Source: Tribonema minus (Eukaryota > Sar > Xanthophyceae > Tribonematales > Tribonemataceae). From it: a stretch of DNA of 64,000 nt. Position 1 is the first letter of the stretch. Every line of letters begins with the position of its first letter. The position numbers were made by a program, and so were the translations under genes. The DNA is taken from assembly GCA_017506865.1 (NCBI GenBank), contig JAFCMP010000101.1:620001-684000 (forward strand), given 5' to 3'. The notes under the pieces are model-generated. The model made no database searches. It was given only the letters and a program-made list of their open reading frames with translations, and had not been told where the DNA came from. Below, piece by piece: positions 37,401-49,400 of the stretch.

Positions 37401-40122
37401 GCTGCAAGCCAAGCGCCATCGCACTAAGTTGTAGTTGAGCACCAGCTGTTCCCAGCGCACGACACTGTGATTAGTGAGCGGCAGTTTTGACTGGGCGGGT
37501 GGAAACTCGATGTGCGAGCACTGATGCTGAGTTGCGGCTGGATCATTCTTTAATCAATGGTATCGTACTTTCCGTACGAAATTCAGCTCACACACTGTTA
37601 TTTGAGCAGGGCGATGAAGCTGGGCTTCTCATGCAGAGGCATTGCTGCCAGTGATTACTTTTGCCAGGGCATGCAACAGATATGTTTTGCGTGTGGGCAT
37701 CGTGTGCTGAGCCAGGCAGCACGAGTATCATCAATGTCGTGTCGAGGGCCGGGCGCAATGCGCTGCCAGTGCAAGATGAGAGCAGTTATGGTGAAGGCAG
37801 CGGCTGTGCCACCCTGCACGTGCCGAGCACATACTGAGGTCCACCAGCAGTGTCGTATGATCCTTGGTTCGCTAGCAGTATCATATGGCGAGTTGTTTTA
37901 CGGTGGCTTTGCTCCGATGTATATCTCATCTATTTTAGCGCTTCTGCTCATGTGAAGTGCCCAAGTGAGCCAACGCACTGCGTCATACACTCGGTCTAGG
38001 CAGTTGCTACTGCAAAACGCAATCAGAACAGTCATCAAAAGCAGTATCATTGTTCATCGCCAGTGCGTCAGTGCACACCAACGCCGGCAAAGTGCTGACT
38101 CTGCCACCTCTGCTGGACACTGCTCAGCGCCTCAACAGCGGCAGTTACGCAGACACTCGCATCGGGCGGGCACCCCATCAGCTGGCGTGCATAGTGACCT
38201 TGTGGTTTGACATCATCGTGTGCTGCGTAGTGTAGTGACGTGGCTGTCAGTGCAAACGGTCACTCAACGCAGTGCTCAGCACAACTGCAGCGACGCCCGC
38301 AGTTAGGAGAAGAGATTGGCTTGTGGACGCGAGCGTGGTGGCAGTTGTGCGCATGTGCGTTTCTAATACCTGAGGTTTGATTTCTTTAAGTGCACTGATG
38401 GCTTGCCGTAAGACAAAGGGACCATCCTGACTGAATGCATACGTCCTTCATTCTACGCTTTTTCAGACCTGTTCCAGAACCGGCGCATCAAGTTCCTGCC
38501 GGTGACGGTTCCCGGGGACAGTTCCGTCCTGGCGTTGATATCTCACGTGGAGATCCTGGAGTTTCTGGTCAACACGTTTAGGGAGCAGCGGCGGCTATTC
38601 GACGACCCGATAGGCGAGCTGCCGATAGGCGTGTTCGACAATGTGGTCACGGTGCAGCAGCACGCACGGCTCAGTGAGGTGAGTCACCTTCAACATACAT
38701 GGGTCTGCTTGAAGTTCTCTTGTGGGGCAGTGACGCAACAGCTGTGGGCAGGCAGGGGAGGCATGGCGCTTGGCCCATAGTTGATAGGCGTGTTTGACAA
38801 TGTGGTCACGGTGCAGCAGCACGCGCGGCCCAGCGAGGTGAGTCAACTTCAATATACCTGGGTTTGCTTGAGTTTTCTTTTGGGGCAGTGACGCAACAAG
38901 TGTGGTGGGCAGGGGAGTCTTGGCGCTTGGCCCATGCTTGAGGTACATCGCAGCTCACTTGGTGCAGCTTCAGTTCAGTTCGCCCTGGACAGTGTCGGTG
39001 GCAGTGGCACTGGAGTGCTGATCTTATCAAGCAGCCACTGATGGGGGACGACTTGCGACGGTTGCAATCGCGTGGATTAAACCTGTGCACGGCCTTGATA
39101 AAGTGCGCTCTGCCAGTTGCAGGGGCGTCGGCAAATTCGTCACATGGTGTGTACCTGAAACCTCTTTTTTTTTTTTAACAGCGCAGGCTTGTGCACCAGA
39201 ATCCAGCAGCGTGTGCAGCAGCACTGCTGGAGCTGCGCCGCATCGGCGCAGTGCCGATCTTCGCCTACGACTGCAACACACGTCTGTGCTGCCGCTGCAA
39301 ACGCATCAACTGCTCAAAACAAGGCCTGCCTGCGTGGTCACACGCACAAAACAGGTGCCGGACCTGCTAAAGCTGCACCATCACATCGCCGCGGTGCCCA
39401 TTAGTGCCTGCTATGGCTACATCACACCTCTGTGCAGCATACTGTTGTAACTGCAGCAAAACTCAAACTGCATGACCGCGCTTACGAAAACAGGTGCTGG
39501 ACCTGCTGGAGCTCCACCGCATCGGCGCCGTCCCCATCGTGGACGCCGCGGGGCGCGTGGTCAACATCTACAGCCGCTCTGACATTACCTTTCTCGCGAC
39601 GGCGGCGGACCCCGACAGCGTCCTGCGGAATCTGGACGCCAAGCTGTGCGACATCCTCGCGCAGCCCGGCAACGAGGTGCTGCGGGACAGCCTCGTCACG
39701 TGCGCGCCGAGCGACACGCTGCAGAGCATCTTTGAAAAATTCGCCGAGGTGAGAGAGAGGGACTGCATTGGCGGCGGCGCTGCGGAAGTCCGTGATGCGT
39801 GTATTGTGTGTGTATGTGGTCTGTTGTTCCTGTGAGGTCCGCTCACGTACATGCCACTGCCGTCGACTGTCTGTAGGTATATGGTGTGCCTGCTGGTTGC
39901 TCTTCAGCTGCCCGCAAATACCGCTCAAATCAAATCACTTTTTGAGGGCTATGTATAATACAGCCACTAAACCAGAGGCTTGTTGCTGACTCCCCAGTCA
40001 CCGTGTGTGTTGGTGCTCTGCCACTGCAGGTCAAGTTCAAGCGCATAGTCTGCGTGGACGCAGACCACCGCTGCAAGGGGCTCATATCCGTCAGTGACCT
40101 GCTCGCGTACTTCTTAGACTAG
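34471..40122 (+). CDS. AMPK/SNF1 kinase gamma subunit (four CBS motifs), 8 exons
   Basis: The exons are 34471-34533, 34719-34865, 35721-35781, 36238-36347, 37107-37224, 38467-38678, 39494-39748 and 40030-40122. Phases agree throughout and give 352 residues, close to animal gamma1 (331). It matches gamma subunits end to end. CBS1 includes INEFLRSHACYDLL, VVVFDASIPIQLAFYALVEH, AAPLWDS and MTVTDF (D113). CBS2 has RIKFLPV and ISHVEILEFL. CBS3 has HRIGAVPIVD and NIYSRSD (D267). CBS4 has KRIVCVDADHRCKGLISVSD (D345). The three nucleotide-ribose aspartates of CBS1, 3 and 4 are kept. Basic phosphate-binding positions differ from the animal pattern: Q in MQAAPLW where VRAAPLW is usual, and KF in IKFLPV where IHRLPV is usual. 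The protein should sense AMP/ATP as the regulatory subunit of the heterotrimeric energy-sensing kinase. Intron 1 appears to be GC-AG (CAG|GCAAGC), so the first 21 residues are the least certain. Upstream N-terminal exons are possible. Confidence 0.92.
37207..37435 (+). repeat. Three decayed copies of an exon 5/intron 5 border
   Basis: GAGCCATGCTGCAAGTGAGTG at 37,211 is followed by related copies near 37,289 (CGCCATGCTACGAGTAGGTG) and 37,394 (GAGCCATGCTGCAAGCCAAG). Each is followed by a similar GCCATTTCGCTTG-type stretch. Only the first has an intact coding end and donor. Confidence 0.7.
38622..38945 (+). repeat. Tandem duplication of the exon 6 end and intron 6 start
   Basis: About 160 bp starting GATAGGCGTGTTCGACAATG is repeated from 38,783 (GATAGGCGTGTTTGACAATG). 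The second copy preserves GTGGTCACGGTGCAGCAGCA, the GTGAGT donor and the following intron text with scattered substitutions. The gamma-subunit alignment needs only the first copy, so the second is a decaying duplicate. Confidence 0.85.
39189..39410 (+). pseudogene. Two degenerate copies of AMPK gamma exon 7 start
   Basis: Near 39,191-39,270 a frame reads ALLELRRIGAVPIFAYD. Near 39,353-39,410 another reads VPDLLKLHHHIAAVPIS, preceded by ACAG. Both resemble the true exon 7 start at 39,494 (VLDLLELHRIGAVPIVD). Alignment to gamma subunits shows exon 6 joins exon 7 at 39,494 with no gap, so these are relic exons inside intron 6. Confidence 0.75.
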
Positions 40123-40465
40123 CAGCGGGGCCTTGCACTGCGCTGTCACAGCAGCGCAGCACCATGCGCGGCAGCGCCTGGACCCCTTTCAGGGCTGCCG
40201 ATTAAACCACTGCATAATTTTTAGCATCTTGGCCACTAGCGCGCATTGGTGTGTTTGTGCTTGCCCTGTGTGTCAGTGCCATGTCTGTTTTTTAATGATT
40301 GCTGCTTGCTCCGGAGAAGACTGGATTTATTTTCTTCAAGTGTCACTTCAAGTCCGCACAACAGTTTCCCCGAAAGAACGATCTTGACCGTTACATCAGA
40401 GAGAAGAGAAAGAATCCTGTGTGATCATCCTCCTCACCGTGCTTAACACTGGATTGACGCCAGCA

Positions 40466-43400
40466 ATGAGGCAGAGGGCTTTGCTTCGGATCCGTCCTGC
40501 CACTGGAAGCAGCGACTCTAGTTTCAATGGTGCGCTGCAACAGTTGCCGGCAGAAGCCGTGTGCCTGCGGAGGTGAGAGCGATTACTAGTTGCAGGCTGA
40601 AGATCGCCTGAGAGTATCGGCATACGTTTTGCCTCACCTAACGCGGCTTTCATGGTTCGCCTGAGTGCGCGGTGCAGCGCCACCTTCGGCTATATGATGC
40701 TCTTGCGCAGAGCATTCGATCGCTATGTTGCATCTTGCTGGCGAAGCATGATCTGCTCCCTACATGTGTTGTACCCCTACAAATTCCACGTGCACTGCAC
40801 ACTTAACTTATTAGACAGCAAGCTGATACCGTCAGCATATTTGTCAGGGCATTATGAAGGTCAGAGCACAACTACAATACTAAAAAAATCCGAAACGGGG
40901 CTGCAGAAAGGCGAATGCCCTAACAACACAGTTCGCACCTCTTGGCCATGGTCCTTGCATACACCTTGTCCAAGCAGAGATGGGTGCGACAGGCCCCGCA
41001 GCAGCCCAGCCAAGGTGGAGACGCTGACACCCCGAACAGCTGGCAACCCACCGTCCACTGACAGCCACAACGCTCGACATGTCGATGCCAACGGAAGCAG
41101 CAGCAGCAGCGCCGCCAACGCCAGCACCAGGAGCCGCAACAGAGCCGCAGCACCCATCTGGCCGCAGCCCCAGCAGCAGCGGGCCGGCGCGCTGAGCGCA
41201 CGCACTGAGGCCCTCCACGCTGCAGCAACGCTCAACCCGGGGGGCGCGAATAACGGCAGCCGCTGGGTGGAGACCGCGGCAGACTGGAGGAGGGGCGCCG
41301 AGGCTGTGCTGAGCGCTGCTGCACGGGGGACATATGAGGGGGAGAACGGGGGGAACAAGCGGGGGGCACTGGGTGAGGGGGCGGATGGGGGGAAGGGGGG
41401 GTTGCGAGGGGTGCTGGGGGAGGGGGCGGGGGGCAGCAGCAGCAGCGCTCTGCGCGACGGTCTGCTGGCGCAGCTGGAGGGCTACGTCGCCACCGTCAGG
41501 GCGAGGTACGCACACGCGCGTGCTGTGTTGTGTGCTTGTAGGGACCACGTTCGTGCCGGTAGAGGCATGCGTGCGTGGGCGCAGAGAATGCCGGCATGCA
41601 AAGCACGGCGCCTTTGTGTGCGGCGCATGTATGGTATGGACTGTGTGCGTTGCGGGCAGTGCGCACATCGTCGCGACGTCAAGCGAGGGCATCCGCCGTG
41701 ACGTTGACGCGCGGGCGCACTTTCTTTGCCGCCGCGTCAGCTGCTGGCCCGCTGCCACATTGGAGTTCATGTCGTGTCATGTAGTGCCTCTGACAATTTC
41801 AGCGTGAAAGCACCGACCGTATACCAGTCTCAAGTCCGTTCCAGCTGCGCGCTGAGTGTGGGCATGCGCTGAGTACTGGGACAGTCGATGCGGTCACAGT
41901 CGGGTTGTCTTTTTTTGTATTGCCCCAAGACTCCCTTGCCGGAGGCGCTTGGCATTCCCTGCTGCAAACCGCACAGGTCTTGCGGTTTGATGAGACTGCG
42001 TTGACGAGCCCAGGTCTTGTGCAGTGCGTCATGGCACGTAAGCGCGGCGTGGACGTTTGACGTCACACCGGTGTGTGTATGCTGCCGAGGCGTGGCGCAT
42101 TTGATGTCGTCGCGTAAATCAAGCTGTACATCATCATCTACAGTTAAACGTACTGTCTGGGGGGCGTCTGTCACTAAGACAATAATTTCGTTAAATATGG
42201 ATTCATGAGCCCAGATGCAAACCAACAGGGCGTTACATGCTGTTGCCTGTGGGTGACCAGGATGGACGACGATGGCGTGACGCCTGCTGTGGCATTCCCC
42301 ACCAACTTCGACAGGTGAGTCACCTGATGAACTTCACCGCCACCTGCCACCACAGTGACCGCCTGTACTGTGAGGCCGTGCATGCGGTTGACTGCTGGCA
42401 TGCCGTTATGCACAGCACGTGCGCGAACAGAGTCTGCCATTTCACCGCAAACCAGCGCGCACGCTGCTGCTGATTGAATGCTCTGCGCGGTGACGGTAAC
42501 CGCTGCGTGTGTGCGTTGTCCGCTTGCACTGCACATGCTGCAGTGCTTGCGAGCGCAGAGCGGCCGCTGAGACGAGCCGCCATCATCTGCCACACCCACG
42601 TTCACAAACACTTCAACATTGTGTCATGATACATGAAAGTGAGGTTCACGAGGCATGGAGGCGCTGCTGCTTGTGACTCTCCCACCATCCTTTATTCACA
42701 AAATCTACGCAACGCGACCCTACACACATGTGTTTTTCGAATAACAGGGTTGTGGCGCTCATGGGCCGTACGGACCTGGAATACATACCTACCCCTCGAT
42801 CCACAGCAGCGGACGGCGGCGCAGACGCAGGGGCGGATCCGAAGCAGGCCATGCTCAGTGCTCAACCGTGGTCGCGCTACATGCTCATGGAGGGGCTGGA
42901 GAAGACGGGGGAGTTTGCGCGCTACAGGGGGCTGTTTGCCGGTGAGGTGACGCTCCACTGCGCGCGCGCTCGCGTGGGGGTCGATTGGGTGTGGTCTTGT
43001 GCGGCACGGCCGTTTCGCTGAGGCATGTGGTCGCGCATATGTATTTGTAGCACATTGGCGGTGGATGCAAGACGGGGGAGTTTGCGCGCTACAAGGGGCT
43101 GTTTGCCGGTGAGTGACGCTCCACTGCGCGTGCGCATGGGGGTGCCGTCAAATATGGTGCTGTGTGGTGCGGCCATTTCACTGCGACATGTAGTGGTGGT
43201 TATAAGACTGTAGCACCTGGTTGATGGATTGATAGCATATATGCTGAGAGGCAATGGTAGAATGGCGGGAAAACGGCGTGGTATAGCACACTCATTACTG
43301 CAAGTGCACGTGTAGTTGGCAAAGTGAGGGTATATATGCTTACAGGTTCCACTCGTGCAACTGCACTCAGGTGAGCTATCAGGAGGCAGTCAATGTGGCA

Positions 43401-46400
43401 ATTGGTGCATCTGTCCTTGAGAACGACTGCGTGCCATAACGTTTTTTAAGTGCATCATAGTCTGTGCTTTGGGTTTGCCCTGGAGTCAGGTCAAGCTATG
43501 AATATGAATTGCATCATGATTGACTTACATGGCTGACATCAGGTCCGCCACTTCAATGCACTGTGCAACGCGCGTGAGATGTGTGTGCCATGCATGCCAT
43601 ATGCCAATGCAGAGGTAAGAAGAAGGGCTCGCCCCTGACGTCCTGGGTTACAGTGACGGTATCGATGCGTTTGCTGACATCACAGAACGGGTGTGACCTG
43701 AGATTTAAAGTCTGTTTGTTTTTGAGGCGACTTTTGCTCTCAGCAGATGCCTCGCTGCCCATGCATGCATGCCGTTGGTGTGCCGCTGCAATCTTCGTCT
43801 TCTCGTGCCACCAGGTCTCACCTGTAACTCTTGTTGTGCCTTGTGCCAACGCGCAGAGGAGCGGACGCAGGAAGAGCGTCTGCTGCACGGCCTCGCCAAG
43901 ATACGGGAGCTGGATGCCAAGCTGGCGCAGAAGGTGCGGTGACGCACATGTCGGCACCATAATGTGCCACGATCTGTGCATTTCAATGCTTGTCAGGATC
44001 ATGCCTCCAGCAACAGCAACTGAAGGTGTGCAATGGCGCTGATGTCGGTCCTCATGGACTTCATTCATTGCAGTCATTTTGTTCATGGACTTGTATGTAT
44101 GCCACTCTTTGCTTTGGCCTGTGCAATCCAGCATATGTCAGAAGTGTGTCCTTGCATGTTGAAACTGCTCAGACCATTCCGCAGAGGCTCCCGGTCCCAC
44201 AAACCCAGGAAGGCATTGCCATCACACCTTAATGCTGCACTGCTATGTCAAATCAGGGCTTGCTGGCCAAGGAGCTAGCGATGGCCGTCAGGGCACAAGA
44301 GCAAGCAGACCGGTGGAGCCAAGACGACGCTAGTGACGTGCTTGGCAAGTGCTGAACATCAGTTGCTTGTTAGAGTCTGTAAATGCTGTCACGCACACAA
44401 CTACTTCACAAAATGTAAAGCACCACCAATGTTTGACTACTGTGGATGTGATGGCACTGGTTTTTTTTTTGACTCGTGGCCAATGACTGCAACAGCTGCG
44501 ACCACGGTTACTGGTGGAAGGCACTTGACGGCTAACCACTCCTTTTCACCTAGAGCTCTACGATAATTTCATTCCTTCCATGTACATAGCAGTACAGAAA
44601 TACAAAAGATTTGGCAAGTTCTCGCAACACTTTTTTCGAGAATTTACAGTGCCGCTGACTCGTGACCACTGAAATATTGAATGCTCTAGAAGAGAATCGG
44701 GTAGCACAACCGCACAGCGGGAAATGAGATGCAATCGTCCATTGGTACTTATAGTTTGCTGGCGTGCGGCATCGACAGGCTCCATGGTCAACGGGCAAAT
44801 ATTTCATGTATGTATGCGTAAACGGAAAAGGCGCCGATAGGCCATCATACTATAAGAGTAAGATTGAAAGTTTAAATATGCGTCAGCATCTGTTCAGTCA
44901 TCACATGACATGTGCGACATCGACGACAGTGCAAGATGCCTTTCAGCATGCGCTGCATCACTTGCCCTATAGATGCATCCGAACACGCCCGAAATATCGT
45001 GCAACACATTTGCCGCATAAAGGGTACATATCGCTCGTGAGTAATCAGTCTTTACTGACTACAGCTGTCACGTGCAGCGTCGAGGACACCGGAGCATGCA
45101 TTTCAACATGTGCCGCATCGCCCGCGCTGTCGATTCATCCGCACACAACTGAAATGTGGTGCGTCACAACTGCTGCATAAAATCACAAATGCCGAGTGTT
45201 ACACTCGGAATGTAAGTACAAATGCTGCATTAAAGTGCAAATGCCGCAATTAAGTGCAGATGCTGCGTTTAGGTGCAAATGCCGCATATAAGTGCAACTG
45301 CCGCATATATATAGCATAGCATAGCATATAAGTACAACTGCCGCATGACAAGTACAAATACCTCATGCGTGATTTTTCTTGACTGACTGCAGCAGAAAAC
45401 TGGGATGCAGCAGAAGACAACCGCAGACAACGGCGCAAGCGGCGTGCGCCCTCAAATGTGAGTGAGTGAGTAGGTGAATGGGTAATTGAGAGAGAGGTGA
45501 AAAACATGGTAGCTGTGAAGTGGCACAAGCATCCTCACTTGGCACAGAGACAGTGCTGCAGGGCCTGAGCTCTTACGCCACCACAAAACTTCTGAAGAGA
45601 GATCGCGAGAACATTTATAGTGCAATTGTACTGCGGCATCATTGCAGCAGTACCGCAGAGCCCATGATCCTCTTTGTGCGCAACATGAGGGAAGATCTGA
45701 CTGCAGCCCACATTTCGAGCACGTCATCTGGTGGACATGCCAAGAAGTACTACTGACTGTGGCCTTGTTGGGGCTTTGCACTTGTTCAGAGCCTCGCCCT
45801 GATTTGTCAAGGTCGTGAACTGAAGTCGGAGGCCAATCGAACTGGTGAGGTCTCACACTCTACAGCGACTTCCTCAGAGAGCACAGAGTATTTTCAGGGC
45901 AGCAGGGACTGGCCGTCGCGCCTGTGCGCCCATGCCTTTTTCTTTTTTTTTTGAGTGCACCCACAACCACTCCACACTAAACGCACAGAGCAGGCACGTG
46001 GGCCCACTGTATTTGGGACTGCACAAGCGTCATGACCCGGCCAAAAAAAAAAGTGTGCATCGATTCATTGCATTCCCAAGGGTATGCACCAATTCATCAT
46101 ATTGCCGTAAATGTGCACATGGTGCTGCAGGGCTCAATTGATCATCGAGCGGGGCCAGTGGCTGTGGATAGCGACTTCAACCCCGAGTTTGAAGGAGAGT
46201 CACCATTTGCAGAGCCAGACCAGACACCTCCCTCCACTAGCAGGACTGACAGGTGATGCTTGCTGTTTCCTATTGCTGTTTCCAATATTATCAAGCTGAC
46301 AGCGTCACCGTCTATTGCATTACCAGGTACATTCTCTGCGCTGATCTGGGACTGAAAGTTCATGTCTGCGTGGATCCTCTTTGCCTAGAGCTACTGCTGG

Positions 46401-49400
46401 TGAGGTGCACGTGTGTACGCATTTTGCTGCCGTCCTATAAAGTGTTCGGTCTGCTGACGCCTGCAGTACGGAGAAGCGCTTTGAGACAACGCAGCTTTTG
46501 TCTGCAAGACCATAGAAGTATGCGATGGCAGTCAGTGTTTTTGAAGGCATGCCTTTCAACTGTCAGTTCCATAGCTCTGCTGCACTCGGTGCTTATAACT
46601 TGCTCCCATGCGATCCCTTAGGGTTAGGGTTAGGGTTAGGGTTAGGTCACGAGGTGCCACCTCGAAGTGCCTGGCACTCACTCCTATCGTCCTGTACATC
46701 CACTGTTCGGCTGCAACAGATGGTTTGCTATGGCACTTTTTCTGGAAGCTGGAGTTGGGGTTAGGGATACATGTTGCGCTGCACACGCCAGTACCGCCGC
46801 CCCCTGATGCGTGTTTTGTCGTGAGGGCTTGCCCCCGTGGTCCGAGCGCATGCCGCGGCAATTCTCATATATAGGCCGCCTTTGCACACAGCGCCATGCG
46901 TCAAAGCAGCAGCACCTTGAGCGTCGGTCATGCACGTCACATCATTTCATTGTCAAAGTCAGCGCCATCCCTTTGTGATACACCAGCTGACGTCTGCCGA
47001 CGCGCTGCTTGCGCTGCACAGAGACAGCCGCTCGGTGACCAGCGGTGCCAGCAGTGGCCGCGCTTTTGTCACACAGAGGTGAGAATGCGCTGCTCGTGTG
47101 CCGTCAGCTTGCCATTTTTGTGCGTACTGCAGCGGCAGCAGGATCGCACGTGGTGCTTTGAGGGCATAATGTGAATCAGAGTTAGGATGATGACGAGAGG
47201 ACGAGGAATTGAAATCTGAGCCGTGCCATTCCACCTCCAAGCTCATTGTTGAACCCATCGGCCGCCCTGCCGCTGTTTATTCGGCATCAATGTGTGCAAG
47301 TGCATTCGGTACATGAGCAGTTGAGCAGGAACGGCAACTCTGAAAACGTATCACAGTGCAGATTTGTGCCACATTGAGGCTGAACACATGCACGTTGTCT
47401 GTGTTCATCGTAGCGCACAAGTAGGTAGGCAGCACCAGCAGCACGTACAACTTGCATGGCCTTCAGTGCAAAAGCACCTCCAGCACATACGTAGAGTATG
47501 GGCCTGTAGAGTATCTGGCGCCGTGTGACAACGCATTGATGTAGCCAAACTCTGGCCTCAAGGACCAACACAAGGGGACACGGCTGCACTAGCCCCAGTG
47601 CGACACAAGTGACTCACATGGGCTACCTCTAGTCAGCACTCACTATGCTATGTAAACAGACTCGCAAGATCCGGAAGTTGCCTCGCATACAGATTTTCGC
47701 TCATACTGTGCCCTCCGCAGGCACCGGCTGCTCTGACGACCCCCCATGCAGCAGCGCTCGCCCTACAATTCCGCCATCTCCACCTAACACACACGCCCCA
47801 TCACACCACCCTATGACACGGCAGGTTCAACCACTCCTCCCGCACTTCCGCTGCGGGGTCCGCCGCCGGCTCCTCATCTGGCGCGCGTCCCTCGCGACAG
47901 CCATCGGGCCGGTCAGCGGGACACGCGTCCGGCAGCGGCGGCAGCGGTGGCGGCGGTGGCGGCGGCGGCAGGGAAGGCGCTCGCGACTTCCTGTCGGCCA
48001 ATGCGGCTGCAGTGTCGTCGCAGCGGCGGCGGCTCAGCCTGCTCACGGAGGAACAGGTGCGCCCCCTACTGCAGACGATGTAATTTGGGTAGTGTGAGCG
48101 CTGCCGTATGTTGATACTATGCTGAGGCTTGAGGCATGTGTGCTGGGGCGTGTGTCTGCGATGCTGCCTTGCACAATACAGCTAGTGGAATGTGTGTTTC
48201 AGGTGCTCGCTGTTGTGCTTGTACCACTGACGGCTAATGCAGGTGCTCTATGATGTAGAAGGACGTAGCCAGAAAGCATACCTGTCGCACCTGTTCACCG
48301 TGTATACCAACAACCCTAACCTCCACCCACCACTCAAACCTAGTTGTCATCACCATGTATGGTCGTAACGTATTCACAAAGGCCTTGGCAAACGACAGGC
48401 ATGTGGGCGGCATACATGTGCAGCTGGGACTGTCACATCAACTTGCAATTGCGTGTGTAGGCATGTACCTCAGAAGTATGACGAATGCTTCTGATCGGCA
48501 ATGCCGTTGAACTGCACTGCATACATGCTACTCCAGCTGCGGATCTTGAAGCGCTTCAAGTCAGCTTTGATCAGACTGACGAGTCTGTGCCTGTCATTAC
48601 ACCTCGTCCCTTCCACAGGAAGCACGCGCACTTCAGCTCATGTCGGAGGACTTTGAAGACGACGCCGCCTGGGAGCCACAGAGGGGTTCTGGTGCCCCAC
48701 TTGCCACGGCGTGAGTGCTGTTCACCTAACCCTACCCCTGCCCCTAACCTCCTAAACCTTACCCTAATGGGCCATGACAGGCTGTGGCCTCATGCCGTCA
48801 CGACACATTATGTGCTCGATGTCATGTGCACTGCGCACGATTTTGCATCAGTCATTGTCTATACTAGGCCAAGGCATAGAGACACCACAGCGGCATCGCC
48901 GCATATCAAGTTGCTGTCGCTATGCTCCACTTGCAGTGTCACTTGCCGCGTCACAAAACAGGGAGCAGCACTGGTTGTACGTCTGAAAGAGCTGCTCACA
49001 ACATTAGTCAGATGGGCGACATGAGGCGTGACACAGCAGTGCAGCTTCCTGGAAGGCAGACTTCACACTTCTTTATGAATGAACTAAGCAGAAAGAATGC
49101 TTGTGTGCATTGCAACGTTGATGCATCATCAATGACAGGCCGCAAGACCTGGCGAGTAAAAGTGGTGATGATAAGCTGCAGCAGGCTCGCCATGCGAGAG
49201 GCGGCGGTTTCCTGACTACATCATGTGCTTCAAGGCATGCATTGATATTTGAACATGGTCACAATGTACTGCGACCAAACCTAGCAAACTCCGTCCTCTT
49301 TGGGGCAGATTGCTCGATGATGTGCTTCACAACACATCACTGTCAGGTGACCAACGGATTGCCAACTGCATTCCTCCTCGCCATCTCTCTGCGGTGCAGC

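Noticed and set aside
39189-39450. Extra exon of AMPK gamma
   Set aside because: Alignment to gamma subunits is gap-free when exon 6 (ends 38,678) joins 39,494. Including this segment would duplicate a CBS strand.
45180-45365. CRISPR-like array
   Set aside because: The units are short, variable and contiguous, without spacers. It is a minisatellite in a eukaryotic intron.
46618-46646. Chromosome end at the TTAGGG tract
   Set aside because: Coding exons of one gene lie on both sides and the tract is only 29 bp.
47725-47824. Possible exon starting GCACCGGCTGC
   Set aside because: The phase-consistent acceptor for the next exon is at 47,825, and this stretch would break the frame.
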